In this document: piece by piece, positions 34,728-48,142 of the stretch
Position numbering within the stretch: the first letter of the stretch is position 1
Layout of the letters: every line of letters begins with the position of its first letter
DNA from: Sipunculus nudus
Taxonomy: Eukaryota; Annelida; Sipuncula; Golfingiida; Sipunculidae
DNA: 64,000 bases
Direction of reading: 5' to 3'
NCBI GenBank assembly: GCA_026874595.1
Contig: CM049320.1
Span: 24,585,714-24,649,713 of the forward strand
Position numbers and translations under genes: made by a program
The notes under the pieces: generated by a model
The model's database searches: none
Told to the model about the DNA's origin: nothing
Seen by the model: the letters and a program-made list of their open reading frames with translations, nothing else

Positions 34728-35646
34728 GTAAGACAACTTTAATCGTCGTTTTATACGTGGAACCTTTTAAAATAAAATTCCAGATAATCGATAAAGAAAT
34801 AAATGTTTGCAATGATAAAAAATAGAAATCTATGAAATTTTTTTTGCATGTCATACCAGTTTTTAGTCGATGATAAGTAATCCATTTTCGCCGTTCGTTA
34901 GCTCAAGGATTTTGGCGGTAAATCTCCTTAAATATGACCATTAAACTATATGCAATATCATTGGTGTGATTACATTGCTGTGCTCTGTGCGCACCCTGGT
35001 GAACCTAGCCGTAGAAAGCGGCGGTTACACGAAAGGATGTATTGAACGACTCCAGTGTATAACCGGTGTGTGATGAGCGTATATCCAGGGAGGTTCTTGA
35101 TGATTCCCCTTGGAAACCTGAAATTAGGTCACTGTGACCTATTTTCTATGTGTTAACGAGAGTGGATGAGCATCCCATTAATAATTAAAGTTTCTTACAA
35201 AAGCTACTGTAGTTTATTAATTAATACATGGATTGCCATGAATTATGCCTTGCATATTAACCATGGATATTTTCATCAGTTTCTAGAGACTGGTGGTGTT
35301 ATCTGTATTATTTTTTTTTCAAATTTTTCCTCTATTTTTGTAACAATCATATGAGAGCAATGGTATCAGTTTCTCTGCTGTGGTTCTATCTAATTTCATG
35401 AAACCTTGTATGTTTATTGATCATGCATGACTAGTTTTATCCATTCCTAAGGAATGCTGGTGCCATCGTCTTTTTTTTTTTTTTTTTTTTTTGTTAATTT
35501 TCACACATATGTCCTACATTTCTTACCCTTTTAGCGGTAGGATATTTTAAAGCATGACTCAAATAGAATAATTCAAATATTAGATACCTTCTGCTTTCTG
35601 TTTGTATATGACATCTGTATCAAAAAGTCATGCTGTTTCAAAATAG

Positions 35647-35877
35647 GAAAACCCTAGACATCGCCATGGTCGCACTGGAGGGAGTTCGAGCTCTTCACAG
35701 GTTTGGTATCGCTATAGCTGAGAAAGCCATCAGCTTCGGACTCGGGGGCCTTATTGACATCAAAGAAATCTCCTTCCGGACCAAACTGTCTGTCGCAAAT
35801 GGCGGAGAGTTCGAGGGTTCGATGAAGGCTGCCATACTTAGGAAAGACATACAGTTCGCGTTCTACCTTAAGCTGAG
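35647..35877 (+). CDS. Exon 8' (helix end and beta-rich domain)
   Basis: 231 nt, three silent differences from exon 8; splice sites intact. Confidence 0.6.
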
Positions 35878-36967
35878 GTAAACAAATATTTTACTTAGAT
35901 ACGCTTGACTTTTTCTGATTTGTTAGACAAACATGATGACATTATTCACGTAAAATAACTAAATAAAATAATACCAGTTATATGCATGGGTATATTAAAT
36001 TCCATTCCTCTAGTGATCTCGAGATAGTCATGAGAACACATCTGAGGCGATTAAACAGATATGTATGGTTTGCTAATATAAATAGAGTGCATGATTGAAA
36101 ATGAAATTTTATTGTCCTCTCACGCAGGTGTTTTTTATGACCATAAAAGCTGTATAAGGGAGTATTTAAATTTGTTTCCATGAATATTTTTAAGTGACAT
36201 ATTTTGTTACTATATTTGTAAAATGACCCCAGTGACATAACGCTAAATGATAATTTTTTTATACATAACTAAACTTAATTGTCCCAAAAACTTGTAACAC
36301 AACCGAGACCATGTCTCTATGGCGACAAGTACATGTAGTTTAATGCCAGGGTGCCAGTCAGGCATACAATCCATACTATTTTGATAACATTTGTTATACC
36401 AAGATAGGTTGTTTTTTATCGGTACTCTGCGTTGATTGTCAGACCTTGAAAACACGAATTTGTTAAATTAAATCTCGTTACTTGGGATATCGTTCACACG
36501 TTTCGGAATATATGTCAAGACCATGACCTGGGTCAACGAAAAAAGCACTCAGAGAGCGCAGACCTCCGCCAATGCAGCCCATTACCCCCATATGGCATTG
36601 TCAAAAATGTGGGATAAACCAACAAAACAATCTATGAACGTTATAGCATACTGACACTGAGCGCCATCTAGTGGGAACAAACTGAACAGCTTTCTACCCC
36701 CATATAGCATTGTCAGAAATACAGCATTTTTCCTTGTAAAAAATGACCCCCCAAAATTTAATCAGTTGTTCTTTCCATCAGTGCCAAGCCTTTCTGAAAA
36801 TTTCATCAAATCTGTCAAAACTTTTAGAGTAATGTTGCTAACAGACAAACAAACAAACCCCGACAAAAAATAACCTCCACGGCGGAGGTAATAATGGTGG
36901 CATTGATTGTGGGATGATCGATTTATCAGAGCTGTCGTCAGGCGAGGTTCCACTCTTCTTTCCACAG

Positions 36968-37131
36968 GTCAGTCTCGTCTATGATTGAGAGTCTGTTAAC
37001 GACGATATCCAAGAACCTGGGGGCGCGAAGGAAGCGTAGCATCGAGGAGCACGTTTTCCCGACCCTGACTCAGCTCAAGATGGGAGAGAATGTTACTGAG
37101 CAAGACGAGCACGTGAGGCGTGTCATGACAG
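36968..37131 (+). CDS. Exon 9' (furin-site exon)
   Basis: 164 nt, three silent differences from exon 9; RRKR and NVT kept. Confidence 0.6.
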
Positions 37132-38406
37132 GTAACAGGTTTTATAACAAATTTATTCATAGTAATCAGTAGTCAATGTTAATCAGTGACGGCTCGAGTG
37201 AGGTTTATAGACTCCACTTCCGCACTTGAATTTGAGTATTCCTGCCTATTGATTGAGTTCGGAATTAATATGGAATATCCAGGGCAACTAGGGTTGAAAG
37301 CCGTGAATGCACGACTCGGTATGTTAATATTTTGGGCTGGTAAGCCTAACTTTAGTCGTGATACAAGTCATACGGAGGAATACATTATAGTGGTCTTCCA
37401 TCATCTTACTTTGATATCGTGGTAAACAGCCCATAATCTTTACATTAGGCTACGAATGATGAATTAACATAAAACAATACATGTGAACTCAGAACACAAA
37501 TAGAAAATCTGTCACTATGGTTACGAGTCACTTCCTGTATCGCGTACAAGTTGGCTCTCGCTCAGTAACTCGTGCGAGCAATGTTTTAATTCATGCGGTC
37601 AGAAATTCAAGAAACTTGCAGAGGGATTTACCAATATGCTGAGATCATGCGTTTTTTTTTTTTGCTCATGGTATGTATTGTTTGAAAGTATACTAAAATT
37701 GCTGAAGATTGGTCTTCTTTATGCCACGTAACAGCGTACTTGTATGCCATGAGGCGTTTAAAAAAAAATGACGAAAATAGTTGCATCCTCATAGAGCCTT
37801 ATAAAGTGTGTTCCTTGTTGAAGGATGTAATACAGCCCTAGTAATACATCCTTTAAGGCACTCTGACAGCAAACTTGTACACTGGTCGTAGACTTTCCAA
37901 TGTCAGAGGGCCGAAATAGCGCTAGCTCTAAACATGGGAGTCGGGACAATTAAGCCTGCAAGCCTCCTTTGCAGCAGAAAAAAAGGTCCATTCTTAACAC
38001 TGTTTATTGTTATAAACATAAATGACAGAACTCAAGCCTGGAGATACCCTGGTTTTTATTACAGCAGATATACTTCAAATTATAAACGTGTGCAAGAACA
38101 AATGAAAAACACCTATGATAAGAAATGATAATAAACTTAAGCGAAATTTGTGAGTCGTGCTAGAGGCGCATGCAAAATACCAACTGACTTGAAGTGAGCG
38201 GAAACTTCAGAAATCGGCCTGTGATTATGTAACATAGAGGTTTCCGCTCCAGCGTTACAGAGTGGAGACAGCTGCACAGGAGAGCCCTTACTCATGATTT
38301 AAACAAAAATAAACAAACATTTATTGTCCAAATTAATTATGTGATACAATGTGATAAGAAGCATTAAAGACGGTAACTGACTGAATAAGACTACACCTGC
38401 AATACA

Positions 38407-39289
38407 CAGGGGCGTGCGATATTTTCGATATATCGATATATCGTGATACGGTGTTTCGCATATTGCGTGTCAGGATATGGTTTTTGTATATCGATATTTG
38501 TCGATATTTGGCAAAGGTGACTGAAACTGATCTATTGTAGTAAAAATAAGGTCTGTGTTACAAATGTTGACATCTAAAGTGGTTGATTTTAGTGAAAGGC
38601 CAAAAGCGAAATACGCCATCGTGTCAATGGACACTCCTTTAGGGCTATTATCAAATTTTTCAAGTAGGCTTGATGGACCAAATTGTCAAAAGTCCGTCCC
38701 AGGGAATTCAAATTTGTACTCGATGACATCATGGTACCAAAAATAAGAGATATACCACAGAAAAAGAAAGAAGAGTCGAACATTGTCAATATAACTACTA
38801 ATTATCTATTAATATTCTGTCTTTAGATCTGCGTAACCGCAGGAAGATCACGTGTTAATTAAACATACTTTACATCAAGAATTACAGTCTTGCTTTGTAG
38901 TACACGACTCAGACTTTGCACACCATCTGTCCCTCTCCGTGCGAAAGCACAGACCAGATTATTGCCAAATTACAAGCATTAAAGAAAACATGTTAAAAAC
39001 TTATTTTATATGTATCTTCGTGTTCTGTCAACAAAACCTAAGTGCTTTACTTTGTTATTTTTCCATATTTCCTGTTTGAAATATACACTGGTCTGCATAT
39101 ACTTTGTGTTATTATGTTTAACATGATAATGGATCAATGATATATTTATTGTGTTGTGCGTACCAGAAAATATACTTATTTCCTGGTAATTGATGCAATG
39201 AAGGATATCGTAATATGCATCGCAATACGCTTCTTAATATCGCAATATATTGCAATTCGAAAATTATAGGAGATATCCCTGCATCCCTA
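38407..39289. mobile_element. hAT-like element (copy 2 locus)
   Basis: Same element as 26099-26983 with flanking octamers GCAATACA (38399-38406) and GTAATACG (39290-39297). Confidence 0.5.
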
Positions 39290-39627
39290 GTAATACGGCA
39301 ATAACAATAATAATAAAAATAATAATAAAATAACTAGTACTACCACAACTACCACGAATAATAATTATAATAATAATAATAAGTGTAATGATAGAAATAA
39401 TTGCTGTTATTAGGCCTATTATTATTATTATTATTATAATTATTATCTTATAATTATTATTAATTTGTTTTCAAATTGATCATTATCATTTTTTCCCAAT
39501 ATAATGAAATGTTGGAAACCTGTTTGTTCTAAGGTATCAATTCAATGAGTGACCAGTATGCATATAATGATGGAGTGAGTAGCAAGTACATTTGTATTTA
39601 AAACATAACCGTTTCACTTTCCTTCAG

Positions 39628-39768
39628 ATCCGTTCAGTAACTGCTCTGTGTTTGATGACGTATTTGACATCACAACCTTAGTGGTCAGTGACACGGAGGG
39701 ATTGACCATCACGGTCAAGAAACTGACCGTCCTGCAGCAAACATTCAAACCGGCAAACGGAAGTAATG
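39628..39768 (+). CDS. Exon 10'
   Basis: 141 nt, one silent difference from exon 10; followed by a poly-G tract at 39808-39825. Confidence 0.6.
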
Positions 39769-39967
39769 GTACGTCATACAAAGATGTCACACTGACATTC
39801 ATTGCTTGGGGGGGGGGGGGGGGGGTCATCATAAACAGGGGAGGGAAGAAAGGAGGTCTGACTTTCAAATATTCTTTCAATAGGCCTACAGTTATACAAT
39901 TTAATATATAATTTGTATTGCATGTTCACATAACAAGAAATCAATACATCGCGGCGATAGTGCTCTA

Positions 39968-39969
<2 letters not shown>

Positions 39970-40033
<64 letters not shown>
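39970..40033. repeat. (TA)n microsatellite, expanded in copy 2
   Basis: About 32 TA units where copy 1 has a CA tract with a short TA tail. Confidence 0.9.
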
Positions 40034-40035
<2 letters not shown>

Positions 40036-40207
40036 TTATACGAGTGTCTATTCAATTCATATATCAGGGAGGGGGTGGGGGGTCCGAGATCTCACGGTAC
40101 AGATTTTAAAATCTGCCTTCTAGCCTTATATACATATATACATATATGTGTGAGTGTGTTTTCCATATTTGGGAATTCTAATAAGGCAATTATGGTTTTA
40201 ATCATAG

Positions 40208-40398
40208 TGACCTTGGATGATATTGATGAAGTCACAAGTATGGCCCGTGACGCACTTTCGTATGGTTTGAACAGCGTGAGAGACCTGGTGGTAACAGAGA
40301 CCGAAATGGACGAGTCACAGGTGCTCCACCTACTAGAAACAATTGAAACTACTTCAGCAGACGAATGTCTGAAAGGAACCGCTCATAGAGTTCAAAAG
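40208..40398 (+). CDS. Exon 11'
   Basis: 191 nt, three residue changes and three silent changes relative to exon 11; splice sites intact. Confidence 0.6.
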
Positions 40399-40852
40399 GT
40401 AGCTGTCTTATAAAAATTATGAACATTTTATCTATTGTGAATTCATTTTCATCGATAGTATATACTGTCAGATCATGTGACAACGGTCACGTGACACGCA
40501 GATGACCGATAAGATACCGGCCTTTCCCATCACGTGACATCGTGCATATCCCTCATCCTCATTTTATGCCTGTGGAATTACTTTTTTTTCGAGCTTTTCT
40601 CGACATTTAGTAAAAGTAAGTGAAAGAGTAACTGTCGTGTTTTAGATTCAAGTATGAATACGATTGGCCAACCAAAAGTTTTCTATGTGCAATCTTCAAG
40701 CAATATTGTGGTTTTTTAAAATGTCCTTATCTTGGTGCAGAGATAGTCGATCCATCTCTTCAGGACAGTTCCAGAATTGTCCATGACAGCATGCATACTG
40801 CTGGTTCTGAACAAGAAAAATGTACATTGAATTGTTATTTTTGCCTTTTCAG

Positions 40853-40996
40853 GTTCTCAACCATCCCGCAGTCGATGGTGACATTGAAGACCTTCATGTG
40901 ACCTTGACCTGGCTCCATGATATGTCAAGGTCATGCCTTGCCCACCATCCTTGCACACACAGATACATGTGGCGTCGACGTCATAGGGCTGTGTAG
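40853..40996 (+). CDS. Exon 12' and stop
   Basis: 144 nt, identical to exon 12, including the TAG stop and the opposed TCAAGGTCA motifs. AATAAA at 41193-41198. Confidence 0.6.
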   Translation, partial: VLNHPAVDGDIEDLHVTLTWLHDMSRSCLAHHPCTHRYMWRRRHRAV

Positions 40997-42459
40997 AGGA
41001 TGGAACAAGTGTCGCGTTTTTTCGTTGACATTAACTTTCTCTGATTTTCAGCATTGTAATGATTGGTTTCCAAATGAGTTTCATTATTAATATTTTATTC
41101 ATGAAACACCTTAAATTAAATATGATTTTTCTGCATGAGTAGCTGTAGGAGAGCCTTGGTGAGATGTATCTGAAAACAACACTACATTTGCAAATAAAAT
41201 ACTATGTTACGGACTCAAATAATATGATGAAAGAAAATCAAGATTATATGATGAACCATTGCCTTAATGCTCTAATAAAGAAGAAAAGTATATATAATTA
41301 TTAAGATCATGGATCATTTTGTGGTAATAAATGTAATATAAATATTTTCTATTGTCTATATTCCCTTGGTATTCGATAAATAATTGGAAATAATTTGGTT
41401 AAGAAATTTTAGCTTCGAATGCCCAACTTTCAAACTTGTTCATACATATAACTTACCTCTTGCTTTATCCAAATTTAATAGTTCTTGCCAGATTCATATT
41501 AATTACACAAAAAACAAGAGAGAGGTAAAGCAGGGTTTTTTTTCCTTATCTGATAACATCAATACAGTCAGGGGGAGGGGGCATAGCTCCCGCAAATATC
41601 CACAAAATAACGTAAGAGTTCAGATACAGTTTACATGAATCTTGAAATCTCTGTCTATTTACCTTTGATAACTGTGTAACAGTGGAACCACTCTCGTTAA
41701 GCTTGAGATTGTAAGAGTAACCACATAAACCGTGAAACTGAAAGACGCAAAGCTTTTGTTTAAGATCCACAATAAAAACTTAAGTGATCATTACAACAGT
41801 TTACAATTATAATAAGCTTTATGACTGGTTCACATAATTAATAGTATGCTTCCGAGTGTAAGTACATCTTATGTGATGTACAATTTCCGTGGACAAATAA
41901 AAGGCTACACTTATTGACAAATAATACAAACATCTGTATTTTATAAATAAACCTATATGAAGGTTAATGCACAGTGCCGCCCTCGGTATATCATGTTTTT
42001 TATCGTATTACAGGCGACCGTACAGTAGCGCCATCTGTGGAACGAGTCTTAAACTAGCAGGTGGTGCGCTTATAATATGTACAAAGGCATAAAAACTGGC
42101 ATTTACCCTTTTAAAGAAATAACTGTGAATTATAGATAAATCATAATTACAACTGAAAAAATATCATTGTCGCTTAGTTCACTTCTGTTATAAGTTGGGG
42201 GGGGGGGCGTATTTGCAATTGTCAAAGGAAAACTGAGGAGTTAACAGCATAAATTAACCTATCTGATTTACCCCACGAAGTAAGAAAAACACTTACCTCG
42301 TTGGGTATTTCGTACTGGAGGTATATACGTCGGAACTTATCAACACTCAGTGCAGGCTGTCAGAACGAGCGGGTTGAGATTACGTGACCTCTCCAGTACG
42401 ACTGACACTCTCGCTGAGAAAAACCCACTATCTTCTGCAGCAGGTACAGGGGGTATATA

Positions 42460-42509
42460 CCCCCCCCCCCCCACACACACACACACTTTAGCAAGGGGGG
42501 GGGGGGGGG
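42460..42509. repeat. Poly(C)/poly(G) inverted pair, copy 2
   Basis: Thirteen C (42460-42472), a 22-base loop with a longer CA run, and fifteen G (42495-42509). Confidence 0.9.
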
Positions 42510-43137
42510 TAGTAAATGTAATCATCCCCTGCTCTTTAGAAAATAATATATATAGAATCTGAAATTTATAATTAATTAGACATTGAAGATTATTTTATAC
42601 ATCTTTTAGACAACCTATAGGTTTGAAACATGATCTTATTTTTTTATTTCGCACATGTGACATATCTATTTTGAATAATAAAATATATGCTTGAAAATAA
42701 AGTTCAATGTTTTGATTTGATCTCTCCTGTATCAGTGTCATTAAAACAGTTGTTTAAGTGAAGAATAAATACCTGTTGAGACAATATAGAAAAATTTAAT
42801 ACTGATATACCGGTATAGATACCAAACATAACAGTTTCACTTGACAGTCTAGCTAACTCCTGTTAAGGAAGGTTTATATAACAACCTTGTGAGAGATGTA
42901 TGAGATAATCTATCTACAGTATGTTAGTAAACACGGTCTCTGTGTCCATGTTGACAAAAGAAGAAACAAAAGGGACCGAAGGTGGTTGATTGTACGTGCA
43001 TGGGGAGGCACAAATGTCACTACTCTGGTGAGGGCATATGCATCACATCAAACATCCAAAGGGATTTACCAATATGCTGAGTTAAACAGAATTTTTCTTG
43101 CACATGGCAGGTTTTGGTTTAAGCATACTTAAAAGCT

Positions 43138-43420
43138 AACTATTTGTCTGTTGACAGCGTACTTGTATTCAATGAGGCGCTGTAAAAAATTACGAAGATA
43201 TTTGCATCCTCACAGAGCCTCACAGTGCGGCCCTCTTTGCAGGATGTAAAGGCACTGTGTTCGATTGTGAGCCGCAACACTCAATGTTTTACATTTTCTG
43301 GCCAAGTAAGTCAGGGCACCTCCTAATTAACACCTGTCATGGCCGGGAGATACTTCCGCTGTGTTTATGTTGACACCTGTGATCGCGCCCGGTCCACTGT
43401 TTTTAACACTTGTTTACAGG
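43138..43420. repeat. Continuation of dispersed repeat after the duplication
   Basis: This is the original sequence following the duplicated unit. It aligns with 25430-25560 (AGCGTACTTGTA ... TTGCATCCTCA) and then with the Tigger-like interior 22220-22400 (CAACACxCAATGTTT ... TCAGGGCA ... GATCGCGC ... GGTCCACT). It is a divergent relative of the transposon in intron 8. Confidence 0.5.
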
Positions 43421-44696
43421 AGCACACCTATTAAAGTCGATACAAAAATATTTACCCTAATATAGATATAACTGATCCAATTAATCTTGTAAGCCTCCCC
43501 ATCCAACAGCGGGGAGGAGGGGGTGGGGGTGGGGGGAGGGAGGGGTGTCTCCATAACAGTCTTCTTATTCAGTGTAGGCCTATACATTATAAGAGCGTAT
43601 ACATTTCCCGATCACCTCTTTGAGAAACATGCAGATAAGACCCAAATGAAAAACAAATGTTCAGAAGAACAAATATTCCAAGCTGTTTCGACAGGTATGG
43701 AAGCTAGGTGTGGAGAGTGAAAGGCATATCAACCAGGGCAGCTGGCCCCGCCCCCACACTCACACACACCGGGTAAAATCTTAGTTTGCAGTGGAGAATA
43801 AAAATATACTTGTAGAAAACTTTGGGGAAAAAATGCTTTTCTTCTAGGCTAAACAGATGTCATTTTTTTGCCCTTTGCGTAATTTAATGTCATAAATTTT
43901 TCTTTACAAAATTACCAGGTCAAATAAACACCAAATGCTATCAGTACAGTTGTAAATTACGGTGGCTGATTTAGGACACAGAAAAAATATTTATCTCGAG
44001 ATCTCGTACGAATCAACATACACGAAAATTATTTAATTCATGCTTACAGTACTCAAGATATTCAGGATTATTATATAAAAGTGTATATTTTAACGTGACT
44101 GTTGTAAGAATTAAGGGACTCATGCAGGGGTATTTCAAATTTTTTTCAGGCTTTTGAATGATTGCAATATTTTAGTGTATCCCTGAAGGAGTAGAAATCC
44201 ATAATAGGCCTACATAACAAGGAAATATTCTTCATTTTGAATACATATATTAAAATACCCCCATCAGGAGGTTATAGGTTTTCTCTCCCTCTTATTTCAA
44301 GAATTTTACATGAAAAATGGAGTATGCCTCATAACATCTGGTTGTGTCCGACATGTATTATTACACTAACGGCCAATAGAATCTATGTCGTCACATGTTA
44401 TGCTATCAGAGCACGAAATGTGTAGGCCCATTTATATATGGTATTGTGTAATATTTTATATTGGTGTATGGTTTATGTATACAATAACCGTCTTTGATAA
44501 AGTCATCTTCCAAATATTCGATTTTACGTAAAGAATAGGCCTGCCATGAAATATATCATGGTTAATTTCCTTCCATGAAATAATTACTTTTCTTTTTTTT
44601 ATTATTTCTCTTTTCTACATTCTTGATCTATGTAAAAATGCTTGGACTACCTACGAACCCTACCATAAATATTTATTGACCTATTCATATACATCA

Positions 44697-44720
44697 CTCT
44701 CTCTTCTCTCTCTCTCTCCC

Positions 44721-44777
<57 letters not shown>

Positions 44778-44808
44778 CTATTGTATACACTGTATATATA
44801 CATACATT

Positions 44809-44874
<66 letters not shown>
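44697..44874. repeat. Compound CT/TA/TA/GA microsatellite with mirrored layout
   Basis: CT block, long TA block, a 40-base unique core, second TA block, GA block. The CT and GA ends are complementary, so the whole is a near-palindromic 180-base structure. Confidence 0.8.
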
Positions 44875-44878
<4 letters not shown>

Positions 44879-46065
44879 GTATATGTTTATCATAGTGTAT
44901 AGCCATATTGAGGAGAACCATTTACTATTTTTAGGAGGACCTACCCAATATCAGACGTCTATTGAATAAAGACAATTCCATCAAGCTTTCATAAAAAAAT
45001 AATCCAAAATCGCCTGTCCCAGGCTGTCCATTTTGTTTATACCCATGTGTTTACATCGTGTGTGTGTGTGGGGGGGGGGGGGGGTCCCAAAAATGGTCAA
45101 CGGTCATTATGCACACAGGGACATCTGGTGGCAAATCAGACAAACCTGAGTTTCATAAATGACAAAACATTACTTTGCTTCATTTATTCTCAGAGCAAGG
45201 CGACATGGACAGGTGCCCTATTCGCCAATAGATGTCGCTACATGTTTGTGCATGGTTCATGCAGTAAACAACCATCTCTGATCTGCACAATATTCGATTA
45301 TACGTAAATTATATGTCTGTTATGAAATATATCATTGTTCATTCACTTACATAAATTAAAAAAACTTGCCTTATTTACATGGGTTTTTTTAAGTTTTGGT
45401 AGTAAATAATAAAAAACTTCGACAATTCGAGAATTCTCCACAACGTTTTAATGCTTTCCGTTCCTTTTTGGACATTAAATTTGTATATACCGAATAACTG
45501 CAAATATTCCACCAGACGTGCACATCTTCGGTCATTAGATTTGAAATTCTGTAGGGTTTACAATGATATATATATACCTAGTGGGGTACCTCTGATGTGA
45601 TATTAAGTGGTTTTTGGCCTATTGAATCTAAACGATGATTACAACTTAAGCCTGCACTTTTTTTAAATCAAATACTGAATTAAATACTGAAAGTAAATAA
45701 TAGTCCTTGTTTATATCTTTTTTTCCGAAAGCTTGTTCTTTCTTCTTAAATTTCTCTTTTGCATGTATTGTTTAGGAATATTTATAAAATATCGCAGAAT
45801 TTCAATGTACAGCCCTATTTTAAACGAGACGACTAAAACTGTAATATGATAAAACCTTCCTGAATAACAGGTCCCGTCGTCGATGTCAAAGTTGAAAAGT
45901 AAAAGGTTGACATTATGAATAAAAATGGTATTCAAAGATCAATAATTTAAATGATATCTGATCATTTTCTATAGTCTGCCATTAACGAACAATGTTTTAT
46001 TGCACATAACATATGATTAAATTAATTCACAAAATAATAGATATACCCTGTGTATAGGTCTCTTG

Positions 46066-46180
46066 TATTGTGAGATCGCGAAAATGGAACCTTCGCGAAA
46101 CTGAAAAGCGAAAATCGCTAAAAAAATTTAAACCCGCAATATTAAGCCAACTACAATATATAGCGTAAATGTCTTGTACT
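46066..46180. repeat. Dispersed CGCGAAA-type repeat
   Basis: Contains GAGATCGCGAAAATGGAAC, CTTCGCGAAACTG and AGCCAACTACAATATATAGCG, related to 4535-4640 and, inverted, to 62960-63100. Confidence 0.5.
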
Positions 46181-46497
46181 TGAAACAACCTCCCACAATC
46201 CAAATCTGGCATTGGCCGGAATGCAGGTGCGATTAATTTGTGTTCGGTCTACCCCCCCCCCCCCCTCCTTTTTATTAACCTTATAGAGGGATATATATTT
46301 TTTGTACGCTGCACGTTAGACTGGACTGCCTGCATAATAAACAACAGTGTCCCTTTGTTATGCATATAAAGTAGTTGCACTTCTTAACGAAAAGTGGGCG
46401 CTATATGCTCATCATTCCCCTCCCCCCACCAACAATATACTAGTGCTACAGTATGTATGTATGTATGTATGTGTGCATATATGTATTTATTTAACTT

Positions 46498-46499
46498 TA

Positions 46500-46570
<71 letters not shown>

Positions 46571-47147
46571 GGTTCTAATACCAGCTCATTATTTTTACAT
46601 TGAACACCAGTATAGTTCCATCCCAAATACGACACATGGTGTTTTAATATAATGAAGACCGGCTAAACTATATATTATAACATGGTCAAAGATCATTTGC
46701 AAATTAATTAGCAATAAATAAGACAAAAGTTCATTTCCCCCAATTTGTCACATATACATATATTTTATAATAATTGTTTGTTGATGCTCTAGGAACAACG
46801 GAACATTCCGAAATGTCTGACTCAGATATCTCTGAATGTGTATATTATAAAGATGGAGGGCCTTAGGCCCTGATTCAGAGTAACAAACTGCTCTCCGCCT
46901 CGAAACACAATCGTAGTTGCCGATAGGCGGCGCTGCGATAGCCCTTTGCAAAAATAATTTGAGGTATCTCTGGATATATAGAGAAATAATATAAGGAAAA
47001 TAAACTCCAACAGGACGTACTTTACATCCTTCTCGACAGTCCAAGAGCAAAAACGTGAATATCCGAGGCTTGGCCACAGAGGAGTTCTGTGACAAAAGAC
47101 CGGCGCGACCACCATCAATTATAATATAGATTATTATTATTATTATA

Positions 47148-47204
<57 letters not shown>

Positions 47205-47374
47205 AGGTTCTAATACCAGTTCGTTATTTGTAACTTGAACACCAGTATAGTTCCATCCCAAATACGACATGTGGTGTTTTATTATAATGAAGACCGGCTA
47301 AACTATAACATGGTCAAAAACATTTGCAAATTAATAAGCAATAAATAAGACAAAAGTTCATTCCCCCTATTTGT

Positions 47375-47456
<82 letters not shown>

Positions 47457-47814
47457 AATTGTTTGTTGATTGTCTAGGAACAACGAAACATTCTGCAATG
47501 TCTGACTCAGGAATCTCAGAATGTGCAAAGATGGAGGGCCTTAGGCCTTGATTCAGAGCAACAAAATGTTGCCCGCCTCGATACTCGATACACAATCGTA
47601 GTTGCCGATAGGCGGCGCTGCGATAGCCCTTCGCAAAAATAATTTGAGGTATCTCTGGATATATAGCGAAATAATAAAAGGAAAATTACCTCCCACAGGA
47701 CGTACTTTACATCATTCTCGACAGTTCAAGAGCAAAAACGTGAATATCCGAGGCTTGGCCACAGAGGAGTTCTGTGACAAAAGACCGGCGCGACTACCAT
47801 CAATTATAATATAG

Positions 47815-47882
<68 letters not shown>

Positions 47883-48069
47883 GATTATTATTATTATAAG
47901 GTTCTAATACCAGTTCGTTATTTTTAACTTGAACACCAGTATAGTTCCATCACAAATACGACATATGGTGTTTTAATATAATGAAGACCGGCTAAACTAT
48001 AACATGGTCAAAGACCATTTGCAAATTAATAAGCAATAAATAAGACAAAAGTTCATTCCCCCTATTTGT

Positions 48070-48142
<73 letters not shown>

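Larger units (their letters stand above)
30713..40996 (+). pseudogene. Partial second copy of the large gene (exons 4' to 12'), all exons intact
   Basis: Nine exons (30713-31258, 31930-32094, 33985-34043, 34510-34727, 35647-35877, 36968-37131, 39628-39768, 40208-40398, 40853-40996) correspond to residues 970-1588 of copy 1. All splice sites, phases and the stop are kept. There is no promoter, signal peptide or in-frame ATG before the heptad exon, and a TAA sits at 30697-30699 just upstream, so it cannot make the secreted protein alone. Because exon 4 of copy 1 and exon 5' share phase 1, splicing 16346 to 31930 would give a full protein with the alternative tail. Alternatives: young pseudogene, or a second haplotype joined in assembly. 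Confidence 0.65.
30713..43137 (+). repeat. Tandem duplication, right copy (12.4 kb)
   Basis: Collinear with 15801-30704 minus the Tigger-like element and plus about 100 bases near 41.83-41.93 kb. It starts in the middle of exon 4. The junction bases CCGTTGA (30705-30711) are in neither parent sequence. Confidence 0.9.
43421..46450. other. Non-coding AT-rich stretch
   Basis: No gene supported. It holds a G-rich stretch (43509-43547), CT/TA/TA/GA microsatellites (44697-44874), a GT then poly-G tract (45058-45084), a CGCGAAA-type dispersed repeat (46066-46180) and a poly-C tract (46252-46265). Short frames present carry no domain. Confidence 0.55.

Noticed and set aside
34501-34731. Stand-alone small gene starting at ATG 34501
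   Set aside because: It is exon 7' plus a few intron bases; the ATG lies before the acceptor and is not in copy 1.
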